Shown here one piece after another: positions 23,459-35,326 of a DNA stretch of 64,000 nucleotides; positions within the stretch are counted from its first letter, which is position 1, and every line of letters begins with the position of its first letter. The stretch lies in NCBI GenBank assembly GCA_002900995.3, contig CM035308.1:248001-312000 (forward strand), read 5' to 3'. The notes under the pieces are model-generated. The model was not told where the DNA came from. It did not search any database and saw only the letters and a program-made list of their open reading frames with translations. Made by a program: the position numbers and the translations under genes. Source of the DNA: Ganoderma boninense. Taxonomy: Eukaryota > Basidiomycota > Agaricomycetes > Polyporales > Polyporaceae.

Positions 23459-24976
23459 GCATACTAGTAGCCTCCCGACGTCCCGCCCCTTCGCCGTCTA
23501 GCCCCGCCGCCCCCTCGCCGTCCGATGTTCGTGCCCGCGCCCGCTCGTCCTAGTCTTTCCACGCGCGCTGTCTCCCTTGTCAGACGTTGTCTCGGTCTTA
23601 CACCTCGCTAGCTTCCTCTATTTGTGCTGCTTGGACTCGTTCCTCTTCTCTTCAGCATTCCCGTGCTGCATCTGCGCTTCATGATCCTTGGCGACCTCGC
23701 TGCCTCCCTCTGACCGCTTCACTCTCGTCGGCTTCTCTCGGATCTGGCTCTTCTGGACTGTGGACCTCGCCGCTCAAGGCGCTCGGGTCGCTAACATAGC
23801 TCTACGTGGACCTCCCCTCAGCTGCTGGCGCTCTCTGACTCTCTGGTCAAGTTTGCGCACGACGACGCGCTACCCACAGATCCCACACATTCCCCAGTCA
23901 ACCACCCATCGGGCGGTACTAGTTCCCGGCTCCCTGAGCCCTCCCCCTCCGCGACGCGGCCCCCTGGGTCCTTTCTGGCATGCCGTTCGCGCGCTTGGTT
24001 GTCGCGAACCCTCGCCGCCCCGTGCAAAACCCCCTCGCAAAAACATTGGAAACACCGCAAAACCCCTCGCAAAAACATCGGATAACACGGAAACACCATA
24101 ACGCCAACACACGTCGGAAACCCTTCAAAACACTGGATAATGCAAAACCTTTCATTATAATGGAGAAACACAAAACCCCACACGTCGGTTCGTCGTCTTC
24201 TCGTTGGGCGGTGAGCCTTCCATCTCGAACATTGTACCCGCGCCCCTGCTAACTTGCTCGATAGGCTCATGCCGTCCGAGTGGCATGCACGGCAGTAAGG
24301 AGCGGTTAATCCTCCAAGCTACGTTCGTGCCTCGGAAGGTGAGTCGTGCCCGAGATCGTCTTGCTGTCCTCCTTGCTCATCAACGGACGTTAAACAACGT
24401 CCACTCACAGGCCACCGGGGGTTGACCTTCCGTCGCAGATAGCTGCGCACAGGGAGTCGACATTCGACGGAGGCATGATGGGATGGTGGACGATCCGGCC
24501 GGGCGTCCTGCATTCTGTCGTGCTCTCGTCGAATCCCGCCCCACCCGGCCAGTAGCCCCTGTTGCTACGCCGGAGTTCCTGTCGCGGTCTCGGTTACCGG
24601 TTCGGTTCTCGTTCTCAAGTTTCTATCTCTCTCGCCTCCTAAGCTCGGACCTCTTGCTTGGCTCGGACTCCTTTCTCGCTTTGCCTCCAGTACGAAAATG
24701 TGGAAAACTCAGACTGTGGAAGAACACGGAGAGTCACGGTATCGAAGTTGCCTGTTGTGCGATTCGAAGTAGAAGTTCCTCTTCTCGTGGTGTAGATTCT
24801 CGTATACCTCGTCAAATGGGCGGTTACGGAATGATAATTGGGAAGTTGATTGCAACGTAAGTATATCGAAGTTGTCTGTTGTGTGACCCGGAGTAGGAGT
24901 TCCTCTTCTCGTAATGTAGATTCTCGTACACTCTTCGAATGGGCGGTTGCGGAATGATAATTGGAAAGTTGATTCC
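23459..24976 (+). repeat. Conserved 3' tail of repeat copy 1
   Basis: About 1.5 kb that matches, in inverted orientation, the block ending near 60589. It is highly similar base for base, with small indels. No long frame runs through it. It keeps splice-like pairs (GTGAGCC...GATAG near 24209-24265; GTGAGTCG...CACAG near 24340-24410), so it may be a spliced untranslated region or noncoding RNA. A segment rich in GCAAAAAC and AACACC occupies 24030-24170. It ends in two tandem units of about 110 bases. Confidence 0.7.
24741..24974 (+). repeat. Two tandem units of about 110 bp at the repeat's 3' end
   Basis: Unit 1 at 24741-24851 and unit 2 at 24865-24974 (period about 124) share ATCGAAGTTG, AGTTCCTCTTCTCGT, TGTAGATTCTCGTA and GGAATGATAATTGG. 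Copy 2 of the repeat ends with a single unit (60589-60695). Confidence 0.8.
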
Positions 24977-25199
24977 AGCATGAAGTGGTATTCAACGGTT
25001 CTGCGACACCAAGCCCCATTACATAGGCAGAATGTTGATTGAGGGATCGATGTTTTCGTATGACGTCGTCGACGATGAATCTCGTCTGTTCAACAATATG
25101 ACCCACTACCAATCTCAGACGTGAACGATGAACTTTAACCTCGTTCCTACCTAGTCCGATCGTTCTTCCATGTCCCGGTTTCCAGGTCCACAAGATGGG

Positions 25200-25839
25200 T
25201 CAAGCCGCCTCTCTACAAAACTAGCCCATCAGCTTCAAGTTCTCACTCAAAGTTGTCAAAACACACTTGCGCGACGTACGTACCTTGGGACAACACAGCT
25301 TTTCTCCCCATATTACATCCTCCACGTCTTCATATTCCCATGTACCGATCGGGTACCAGCGCGGCTCCTTCCCCATAACGCGCTTAAGCCACTGGTACTG
25401 CGCCTCGCTGATGCGGCGACAGTACGCGCTCGGGGCGCTGCAGCAGAACACGCAGACCTCCAGTGATTCAATATCTTCGGGCCCGTCACGGTATGTGGGG
25501 CAATCAATGCTCGTGGGCCCCGTAGCGGTCTCGCAGTCGTGGGGCACGAAGATAGTCCACATGTGGAAGTAGTTCACTTTGCGGCTTTGCGTAGATCCTC
25601 GCTGCGGTCAACGCCTCGAAGTACTCAAACTTGCTGCGAAGTTGTTTGACTTCGTAGCCTGCAACCTCCATCAACCTCTCCGAAGTCGCGTCGTCCATAG
25701 ACCATCCCAGCACGTAGGATATGCTTCCGTCGTCTGTCGGCCGCCGAGGGAAGTCGGGGTACTGCATCGCTGGCGAAGGGCCCGACCGCGAGTCAGGGCC
25801 CTTTCGTAATTCTGCAAGCTGTTTTCGAGGAGGAGCCAT
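25200..25839 (-). CDS. Hypothetical protein
   Basis: Unrecognised protein of about 195 residues. The start MAPPRKQLAELRKG at 25839 precedes MQYPDFPRRPTDDG, SYVLGWSMDDATSERLMEV and KFEYFEALTAARIYAKP. The frame then breaks by one base near 25572 and continues VNYFHMWTIFVPHDCE, EDIESLEVCVFCCSAPS and YQWLKRVMGKEPRWYP to CCPK. A GTACGT donor near 25288 and an acceptor near 25220 give a short last exon ending at 25200. Several Cys lie close together (CVFCC, EKLCC), but no standard zinc-binding spacing is evident. It lies directly beside the tail of repeat copy 1. An upstream exon is possible, since the frame is open to 26037. Confidence 0.45.
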
Positions 25840-26911
25840 GGAAACCCGATCAGTGTTGAGTACTGTATTCAGTTGACCGGCTCTCGCAGTGAAAACATAC
25901 CGTTGTGGCGTCAAGCTCACATGTTGACTCCAAGGCTCGCAAAGACGCGTCCTCCGACATGGAGGTGCCTGCCAGCGAATTCGAAGATATTGCCTGCTAC
26001 GTGTCAAGAGGTGAAGTATGACACGGTAGGACTCCATTGCATTAGGAGTACTCGGTACGCACTTTCAACGGTGACGACGACGACGTTCTGCGTGATACAA
26101 GGACTCTGGATGTGAGTAAGACACGAACGCAGTATGCGATGCGAACCGACTCAACCCAAAGGTCGGCAAGCTTAGATACCAAGACATCGAACATGTACCT
26201 ACCCTCCGGTCCGACAACCCCGGAAAACATAGAGCCGTATGGGCTGCGCAACGAACTCAGCAATGCAGAAAAGCAACTCAGGTTTCAAGCTAGCAAGCAA
26301 GGTAAATCCGGGCGTAAGTAGTACGTATAATATCTACACAACACAGTGCATCCCATAGACATACAGGTACAGCGTGTCTGTGAAGCGAGGTGGATGTCGG
26401 GTGGTATGGCGGGTGTGATGACGGCATCTTCGAACGTTCAACGAGTATGAGTATGGATATACGAATGCCGAATCGCGCGAAGGATTAGGGTGGTTCGTGA
26501 GGCGCAGGACAAGAACGGTGCGCGCTATCGTGTCGTGCGGACCACACGGCCCGCACGGGCGTAGCTGCTAGCGAAGTGTCCTGTGTGCAGCAATGCAATG
26601 CGATGCGATGAACGCCGCAAGATCAGATCAACATTCAATTCTACTCGTGAAAGGTGTAAGTAATGATGATGATGGGCGCAAGAAATGATGAGATGGAGAG
26701 ATGGGGATGAGACGGGTGGTGAGAGGATGATGAGCAGATGGCGGCGAGACAGAAGCGAGGGGACGATGCGATGTGGTGTCAAATGAGTGGACGGGAAGAG
26801 CGCGAGCGGCGGGGCTGCGCAGATCCCAGGAGGTGGCGGTGGGGAGTTGACGGCGGGGATTGATGGCGGAGGCGATACGGGTGCGGGGGGTGGAAATTCC
26901 GATCCAATAAG
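25840..26911. other. Intergenic
   Basis: About 1.07 kb. A minus-strand frame at 26042-26263 has a protein-like stretch (MFSGVVGPEGRYMFDVLVSK), but no splice partner was found. GAT-rich microsatellite-like sequence lies near 26660-26740. No gene called. Confidence 0.35.
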
Positions 26912-28611
26912 TTAGTGCGTTACGTTGCGGTTGACAGGACTGCGACGATGACCGCGGTGGTGTGTCTGCACGACGTGGACGTGGTGCGAGTTCGGACTAC
27001 GCACATTCACAGGGTATATGACGGGCAGGGTTGGTATAGGCTCGTCGGCACGCCTCGCGACCGTTTTGGTCGGAGAGACGTGGTAGGATGTCTCAGATGC
27101 GGTAGCGGCGTCGGCGGCGAGATGAGTAGAGGAAACGGAAGCAGTTGCGGTGTCCTTCTCGTCTGCACTTCCGCCGATGGCCGTTGGTGCAGTATGCGAC
27201 TTGTTGTTGTGCGAAACCCACCAACCGAGACCGATAGAACCAGCAATGATCTAGAGACTTATTTGAGAAGGCTCTTGCGATGCCCAAGAGGTCATGTACT
27301 CACGATGAGGAGAACCATTCCAATGAACCAAACCCAGCGGGACATACGCGACGTTCCGTTCTGCGTCTTGCGAAGCCAGACACTCTGCTTCTGGCCGGCG
27401 GGTGTAGCCATATCTTCCTTCACGACCATGCTGAACCTCCGCCAGAAGTCATCACCTCTAGCTCCACGCGGGCGCAAGACGGTGTCCTCGGACTCTCCAC
27501 GCATGATCGGCTTGGTCTCGAACTTGACATCACGGGAAGTCGCGGTTGAAGGACGGGCGAAGATCGGAGCAATCGGGACCATAGGCGGCTGCAGAGGGTG
27601 CGGAGTGCTTGGTACGCCGGCTCCCTGGCTCGCCATGCTGTCGCCGAACTGGGACATCTCGGGCGATGAGGCATGCGACCCTCGGGAGTAGCAACAGGGC
27701 TGGGACGTGCGAGATTCAACGCGGCGACGGGGGCAGCATATCCTGGGCGTGGTGCAGCGAGAGGAATAGGCTGAGGAACTCTCTTGCTGTCGTCGAAGGG
27801 GTTCTCCTTCTCATTTAGATATTGGTCGTACCTGCAAGACACCGTCAGTACCTGAACTGTAATCTCGCTGATCGCGCGCGACGAGCAGCCGCATCCCACG
27901 GAGTTCAAATGAGCACAGTGCAGTGGAGAGAAAAATATTATCGACACTTGCTCCGTGGCCCAGCCAGATACGGCCCGCCGGATGCGCTGTAGCAGCCTGC
28001 TTGCAGGCAAAGTCGACGGGTCCAACCATAGGCAGCAAAGGCCAAAAATAAGTTGAAGTGCAGGCCCACACAAGGAGGCGAGCTGTCACTCTGACGGAAG
28101 GCACAATGACAGCCGACTCTAAGAAGCATGCAGGGACAAAAATGGATCCTAATGGATCTTGTCTTGATGATATGTAGCTCGCAAGCTTGTGCCTGTAGGC
28201 GACCTCGAGAACTTGAAGACGACGAGAAGCCAGACGACGTGAAAGATAACATTCAACAGATGTTCAGAGGGCTTCGCCATGTGAAGCCCTCAGCCATTCG
28301 CCACAGTGAAGAAAACTCCGACCGTTGCCATACTCGGTTCGACCCTCGGCAAACAACCGTCGCGTTGCACCCCAATGTGCTCTGGCCCGACACCATCCAC
28401 CATCCACACCCTTCCAAGGTCGCCGATGTTAACAAACGACACTCACATGTTGTATGCTGAGCTCCTCTTGTTTGGGTCCGGTGGGGGAGGCTGTCTGATC
28501 CTGCGGGATTGTTCTGGGAGGAGACTGTTCGTAGATGGAGTCCGGTTCGTCGGTCGCGAAAGGCGGCCTGCCAGCAAGGGGCGGAGTGCTGTAGATGATA
28601 GGTTGGGCCAT
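26912..28611 (-). CDS. Single-pass membrane protein with disordered N-terminal region
   Basis: Function not recognised. Exon 1 (28611-28447) encodes MAQPIIYSTPPLAGRPPF to LSIQH. After a roughly 600-nt intron comes RYDQYLNEKENPFDDSKR and a Pro-rich stretch. Next is SVWLRKTQNGTSRMSRWVW, running into a membrane segment (FIGMVLLI, intron, IAGSIGLGWWVSHN), and a Ser/Thr/His-rich tail ending NVTH at 26914. The basic, WLRK-containing side before the membrane span suggests a cytosolic N terminus. Frame problems: one base seems missing at a GGG run near 27680 (TPEG|SHASSPE), and the long first intron does not join in phase with the simplest acceptor at 27831; an acceptor at about 27856 would. Divergent from the Prp24 gene, with a 398-bp gap. 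Confidence 0.6.
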
Positions 28612-29009
28612 TGAGAACGCAGCAGAAGATGGAAAACGAGCGAACTGGAAAGAGAATGGATGCCTCGGGTATATCCAAGACTGGGAGCCCCGCCGTCGAG
28701 AGCAGAGAGAAAAGAGAAACAACACAGAGGAGGATGGTGGGAGAAGGGGAAGAGCAAGCGCGGCCTCATATTCTGGTCCGCCCGTCGCATGCGCGGTTCC
28801 TCAAGCGCCGCTCTATTATTGGATGCGAATCCCGTGCGTCACACGCGATTCCGGGCGCCACCGCCAACCTTGTCCTCGTCGGTGTCGGTAACGCGCCGCG
28901 CCTTCGCGTTTGTCCCGACGTCACCCCCGCTCTCCCTCGTGGCGTCCCATCTGTCCATCCTCGAGCTCGCCGACGCCGCTGGAGACTCCCTTTTCAACCT
29001 GTGGCGACT
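28612..29009. promoter_or_regulatory. Divergent promoter region, membrane protein / Prp24
   Basis: 398 bases between opposed starts, rich in CT on the plus strand shortly before the Prp24 ATG, as is common for basidiomycete promoters. No specific site assigned. Confidence 0.4.
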
Positions 29010-32000
29010 ATGGACGTCGAAATGAATGAAGCGGACTCGCTTGAAGCTCTCTCTGGTGTCCTCGAATGTCTCACCGAGAACCCCTACGACATCTCCCTTC
29101 ATGCCGAACACGTCCGCATCGCACGCGCGACGGGCATGGATGACCAGGTCGATTCTGCGCTGGAGATGATGGCCGCGTTCTGGGCCTGCGGGGACGGCGT
29201 GTGGCTCCCGCTCATCCAGCACAAAATAGCCGGGAGCGACCTTGAATCGCCGGAGGACCTGCAGAGCATCTTGGATCTGTTCGTGCGTGCGGAGCAGGAC
29301 TACTTGTGTGAGTAAGCCCTTCTCGATGTTTGAGCGTGGCCTTGAGCTTCATCCAGCTATCCCTATACTCCAGAGACACCTCGAGTTCTTGGTTGAACGT
29401 CATGAGCACTTCACCGAGACAGGAGAGAGACCCGACGCTCTCGGGGAGATGTTCTCCATTGAATGGTTGCACGAGGCCATGTCAAAGGCTGTGGCGCAGG
29501 GAGTTGGGCATCTGACGAAGGTATGTGATCATCTTGTTGGGATGAATTGCTTCTCAGTTTGATGGAACTCATAGAGCCACCTGCTGTTCGACATGCAACG
29601 AGATCTGGAGTTGGAGCTCCTGTCAAACACGACTGGAGAGGAGCGGTGAGCCACGGCGATGAATTTCGGTCTTGATAGTGTTTAATTCATCGTGCTGCAG
29701 GGAGTCTCTTGCGAGCCTGGTTGACAACATGCTGCAGGAGCGCTTGAAGCAACCCCATTCTAGTAAGTAGTCGCGCATACACCTTACTAAACACTTGGCT
29801 TATCCGCATACATAGATCACGACGAGACCTTTCAAGCATACTCCTCCTTCACAACCAACTACAAACCTGCAGATCAGTACGAGTCCCTCTTGGTGAAAGC
29901 ATCGAAGTCAAAAGCTCAAGCTGTGAAGGCATTCCAACGTCGTGAAGAGTTTGAAAACTCACTGGTTCGTGTATAGCCTCAAACCTTTTCTCGTCTGGAC
30001 TTACGTTGAAGTAGATGCAAGCGAGTTACTCCCTTGAAGGCTATGCATACTACATCTCTTCCGAAAAGCGTCACAAGGTGCCCGACCTCTTTGTCCTGAA
30101 GGGATTGTACGAACGCGCGATCACAGAAGCCGACAAGCGCCGGTTCGCTGGTGAGGCCAACGCCGAGGAAGCACTGCGCTCCTTCTGGACAGGTTACGTT
30201 GATTTCCTGGTACGTTCCGCAATTTCAAAATCCATCTTCATGCCTCTCAACGATCGCCACGCGCAGAGAACGCAAGCCGTCGAAGAGGAAGAACTGCTTC
30301 TGGTGTTCAGACGCGGACTGAGAAGTGTACCTGTCTCCGGCGAGCTCCTCTCGCGGTACATCCGTTTTATGGTACACAATCTATCTTCAGATCCAGCCCC
30401 GTAACTTGCTGAAAATAACTCGTCCAGGAACGTGTCCTGGAACCTGACGAAGCTGCCAAGGAGATAAACAGTGAGCGATCTCAGATTTCATCTAACTCCT
30501 CGCCCCTTGCCTCACCCGCACCCACAGCTATCTACGAGAAGGTTCAGACGATAGGGCCTCTCCTTGCCGACGTCGAACAGCTCATCCCTACGGTCCTGGC
30601 CCGCGCCGGCTTCGAGAAGCGGCAGATCGAAGCAGGGAAGGCCGGTACGTAACGCGTCCGTGTATGTACCGTTGTAGAGCCCTGTTGACGCACAGGGGCA
30701 TCAGAGCACGAATCCCTGCTGCAGATCCTGCTCGACGGCATCGCCAGGGTCCGCAAGGGTAAGCATCGCGCTTGAATTTGCAGGGGAACGGTCTGATGAC
30801 TCAGGGCCTCAGCGTCATCCGCCGGCGATCCCAGACTCAGGCTGGAGAAGTACTTCTCTGCTGTGGTGAGTCAGCACTTTGATTTACAACTCGGGGGCGA
30901 TGTGAGAGCGTATGCTGACGCGCATGATAGTGCCTTGAGGTCGAGGAGCTGGGGGCCGACGCGCTGGTCATGTGGGAAGACGCGACCAAGTTCTACAAGA
31001 CGAGCTACCTTGCGTGGACGGCGTACACTGAGGTCTTGATGTGCGTATATGCGCTACTCTCTCCGCATCTGTTTTTGGTAACAGCTGTCTTCGTCCGTAG
31101 CAAGGGCCATATGTACGACGACGCACGGAAGACCTTCCGGGGCATCGCGGGCAAGAACGTCGACTGGCCCGAAGCCATCTGGGAGACGTGGATCTCGTTC
31201 GAGCAGCTCCACGGTACCGTCGAGCAGATCGAAGAAGCCCTTGACCGCGTCGAGCGTGCGCAGGTGCAAGTGAACAACCGCCGCGCGAAGGAGGCCGAGA
31301 AGGCTCAGAACGCTGCTGCTCAGCTGATCGCGGAGACCCAAGCTCAGGTTGCCGCTGTCCCTGTGGCGGAGGTGGCGACTGAGGCGGCTACGGCCGTGGC
31401 TGCTGAGCGGGCTTCGTCAGCTATGGAGGTCGACTCTGGTGTGCCTGTGGAAGCAGGGTCGAAGAGGAAGGCGGAGGACGAGGGCACTCCAGAGCCCACG
31501 AAGAAGGCTAGAGTTGGTGCGTCACGACATCTTTGTCTTCATGCCTTTCGTCGCCAGAGCGCTCATGCAACCGTTTCCATTCTAGAGGAGCAAGTGAAGC
31601 TGAAGAGGTGAGTTCCCTTCACGACCATTTTGTGTCTATGTTGTTCATAATAGTCGTGGCAACGTCTAGGGATCGGGAGAATAGCACAGTATTTGTCGCC
31701 GAGCTACCTGCGGGCGTCACGGAAGACGAGCTAACGAAGCTCTTCAAAGACGTGGGTCACGATAATTGTGGCTCTTATGATCACCATGGTCTGTCTAACT
31801 GGTGGTATGTGCTTAGTGCGGCGGTATTCGAGAGATCAAGATCACACAGCTGCCCAACACCCTTGTCGCTACCGTCGAGTTCATGGATCGAGTAAGCCTT
31901 TCAGTCATCTTCCGTCTGCTCATCCTGAAGGACGATTGGTCAATGTTGTGCAGGAAAGCGTTCCAGGGGCGCTCACGAAAGACAAGAAACGTGTTGCAAG

Positions 32001-33339
32001 GACACGAGGTGGCTGTCCACCTCGCGTGGAAGTCCACGCTGTACATCACGAACTTCCCGAAGGGGCAGACGATACCTTCATTCGGACTTTGTTTGGCAAG
32101 GTGAGTCGTGGAGCATCGTCGCCGACGACGCATGGATGTCCTGATCTTGGTTTGTAGTACGGCGAGATCTTCGATGTTAGGTGGCCGAGCAAGAAGTTCA
32201 AAAGCACGCGGCGCTTCTGCTATGTTCAATACACCTCGCCCTGTACGCACACGGTTTTCGCAGCGCATAGCATGTCCTAACCGACTCTTTCAGGCCTCCG
32301 CAGATAATGCTCTGGAATTGAACGGCACGGACGTTGGAGACGGGCACAAGATGTCCGTCTACATCTCCAATCCCGAGCGAAAGAAGGAGCGCACGGACAG
32401 CGACGCAAACGATCGCGAGGTGTACGTCGCCGGCCTCAGCAAGCTTGTGACTAAGGGGACCTCCGGAACGTGTTCAAGACGGTGAGAGCATCGTTTCACT
32501 ACTACGTAGGGGTATAAGGGCTGACGCGATTGGGGGGAATAGTATGGCGCCGTGAAGGACGTTCGGATGATCCTGGATGACAAGGGCCAGTCGAAGGGCT
32601 TCGCATTCGTGGAGTTCGAGAGCGAGAACGACGCGCGGGCGGCCCTCGCTGCTAACAACCATGAGCTCAAGAAACGTCGCATGGCCGTTACGCTCGCCGA
32701 CAGTCGTGTACGTGGGAAGAACAAGTGCGTATATCGGTCTTCGAATGCAAATTATGGTTATGAGACTGACACGTACAGTAGAGCTCCTGGATATCGTGCT
32801 GAAGTCCGGAATCGGTCTGTGCGAGTGCGCAATCTCCCACCAAACACGCAAGAAGGCTTGCTGCAGCAAACGTTGGAGAAACATGCACAGGTGAAGCGTG
32901 TGGAGGTGTTCCAAAACTCGAACGAAGCGGACGTCGAGCTCGAGAATGCGGCAGTGCGCCTTTTCCTTCTGTATATAACTCGAGTAATGCGCTGAGACCT
33001 GACCTCTCCTCAGGAAGCAGGCAAGCTGCTGCTCCGGCCGGACTCGATCGTCTTCGGTGGAAACAAGCTCCAGATCGTTGCGGAAGCCACTACTGGGGCT
33101 CCCGCCAGCCGCCCACTGGCACCGCCTGCGGCCAATGCTGGCCTCTTTGTGCCTCGCGCTGCTGTGTCCCGACCACGAGCTGGTCTGGGAAGCAAGCAGC
33201 GCGGCTTGGGGTCAGGGCAAGCACCTGGCTTCGTCGCCGCGTCGGGTTCGGGTTCGAGTGTATCGGCGTCTCAAGCTACGCACGGAGGACGAGTAAGGGT
33301 CAGGACGATTTTAGGAAGATGTTGTTGGGAGGAAAGTAG
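29010..33339 (+). CDS. PRP24: U6 snRNP assembly/recycling factor Prp24/SART3 (HAT repeats plus RRMs)
   Basis: Nuclear splicing factor that helps U4 and U6 snRNA reanneal. More than a dozen exons. The N-terminal half is HAT repeats (ENPYDISLHAEHVRIARATG, FERGLELHPAIPILQRHLEFL, YERAITEADKRRF, MWEDATKFYKTSYLAWTAY, AIWETWISFEQLHG), then an Ala-rich linker and a nuclear signal (GSKRKAEDEG, PTKKARV). Four RRMs follow: STVFVAELPAGV, STLYITNFP, REVYVAGLSKLV with RNP1 KGFAFVEF, and RSVRVRNLPPNT. The C terminus ends in the Lsm-binding motif QDDFRKMLLGGK. HAT repeats together with the Lsm motif identify the family. At least five one-base frame corrections are needed (about 29306, 31995, 32058, 32455, 33290). 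This gene is normally essential, so I take them as sequence errors. Confidence 0.88.
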
Positions 33340-33702
33340 GCGTTGTCTTCTATGGTGCTAGTTGTTGCTCGTTAGGTGCTTGTGTGTTCTCGTCGTCAAG
33401 TTTATTATCGCTGTCTCTTTCATGGAATACGACTGTATTGCACTGCTTCGTTTACACCGCCCTCCCAAATCGTGGACCAGTTTATTGTGGGTGGTGGCTA
33501 TGCACGACGAGGCGGTCCGTGAGCCTGACGCTCGAAGGCTAAGGCTAGGATGACGGTCGTCGTCGACGAGTCATCCATCCAACGATATTCTTGAGAGTCC
33601 ACCGCGATTGCATTGAGCACTGACCTTTGTCAAACCGAAGCGAGGTGCGCTGTGACTTCAGCTGTCGTCCCCCAGCTGACGAATCTGGCTCTAGTTGCAG
33701 AG
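33340..33702. other. Spacer between Prp24 and folate gene
   Basis: Prp24 3' flank and promoter of the downstream gene in the same direction. No further gene. Confidence 0.5.
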
Positions 33703-35326
33703 ATGTCGATAGATCTCTCGCTCGAGAGGATTCGCAAACTGCTGAACCACCTGCCTGTGCCCTATACTCGACCCTACCATCCATGTAGCTGGCACAAACG
33801 GCAAAGGCAGTGTGTGCGCTCTGGTTTCCTCCATCCTATCATCTGCGACTCCGCCGCTCGTCGTAGGGCGCTTCAACTCTCCGCACCTGCTCTCGCCGCT
33901 CGACGGCATTTCTGTCGGCGGCAAACCAATCGACAAAGATACCTTCATGGAGGCTCGCGGAGAGGTCCGGCGGATAAACGACGAGAACGGATTTGGCGCA
34001 ACGATGTTCGAGCTATACGCCTGCTTCGCACTGCTCATCTTCGAACGCCTTAAGGTCGATGTCGTCGTTCTCGAAGTTGGCATGGGCGGACGCCTGGACG
34101 CGACGAACGTTATCCCGGACGAATGTATCCTCGTATCCGCACTCACATCCGTGGCCCTCGACCACCAGGCAATACTCGGGAACACCATCGAGGCGATCAC
34201 ACGCGAGAAGGCCGCCATTGCGAGGCCTGAGAAGCCCTTCGTTGTTGCGCCGCAAGTCCATCCGCAGGTCGTCGAGGTCGCGAAGTCTGTCGTCGAGTCC
34301 TTGGGAGGGGAACTGGTGGCTTCATGCACTGTTTCGACGGTCGAATGGGACACGAATCTTGATGGACCCTTACCGCCGACTCAAGGGATCCAAGTCCCCC
34401 TCTTCCAACCCGTCCACATCTTCCAAGCAGGTCACCGCGATCCGATCCGTGCTCTCCTCCCTTTGCAAGGAGAACACCAGATCGACAACTTACGCACGGC
34501 GATGGCCATCATCTCAGCGCTGCAGACTCACTCTTCATGCGATCGACCGGGTATCAACTTCGCACAACGCCTATCCCCCGACGCCATCTCTCGCGGCATC
34601 CGCGCCACCCGCTGGCCAGGTCGCCTCTCGTATCACACAATCTCACTCCCCCCAGCCGTCAGGGTCAGCGGCACCCCAAACACGTCCACGCCTCAAGGAC
34701 CCGCCGACACCCCTATCCTCGTGCTCGCAGACGGCGCGCACAACCCCGCAGCGGCCACGGCGGTCGGCGCATACATCTCCTCTGTGCTGGAGAAGACGGG
34801 CTCACGGCCCCTCGCGCTCACCTACATCCTCGCGCTCTCACACTCCCCCCCAAAGACCCCCGAGCAGACGCTGAAGCCCCTCCTCGCCGTGCGCGACAGC
34901 CTCCGGCTCGCGGGCAAGCGCGAGGTCCGGCTGGGCGTCGCACTGCTGCCGTTCACGCCGCCCCTGAACATGCCCTGGATCAAGTTCGTGCCGCCTGCGG
35001 ACATGCGCCCCGTCGTCGAGTCGCTCGTCTCCCGTTCTAGCTGCGGTTCTGACTCTGAGTCTGGTTCTGGTGCGAGCGCAGAGATGGAGGTGGAGGTGCT
35101 GGAGTCGTCGAGCGACTTCAGCGGGCTCGAGACGGTCGTGGCGCCGACGCACGCAGAGCCGCCGCGCACGGAGCACGTCGAGGAGGCGCTGCGGTGGGCG
35201 GCTGGCCGGCGCCGGGAGGGCGAAGACGCGTTCGTGGTCCTGTCCGGCAGCTTGTACCTGGTCGCGGACTTCTACAGGCTCCTCGAGAAGCTGGGCCAGG
35301 CCCGGGAGATCTGGGGTGCGAATTAG
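33703..35326 (+). CDS. FOL3: Dihydrofolate synthase / folylpolyglutamate synthase family (Mur ligase fold)
   Basis: ATP-dependent ligase that adds glutamate to dihydropteroate or folate. Intronless, about 540 codons. MSIDLSLERIRKLLNHLPVP is followed by the P-loop TIHVAGTNGKGSV, FNSPHLLSPLDGI (substrate loop), VVLEVGMGGRLDATNV and SALTSVALDHQAILG (metal and carbamoyl-Lys region: ITREKAAI). Then come LPLQGEHQIDNLRTA, WPGRLSYH and LADGAHNPAAA. The C-terminal domain carries a Ser/Glu-rich insert (about 35038-35130) before the ending LYLVADFYRLL. One base must be dropped at about 33773-33776 to join PVPYTRP to TIHVAG; otherwise translation would have to begin at the internal Met at 33812, without the P-loop. 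Fungal FOL3 and FPGS are similar; the symbol is tentative. Confidence 0.85.

Noticed and set aside
24030..24175. Regularly spaced GCAAAAAC/AACACC motifs resembling a CRISPR array
   Set aside because: Spacing and repeat length are irregular, no cas genes, eukaryotic context; part of the dispersed repeat tail.
31990..33300. Programmed ribosomal frameshifting in PRP24 and other genes
   Set aside because: Breaks differ in direction and context, have no shared slippery site or downstream structure, and occur in unrelated genes; sequence indels explain them better.
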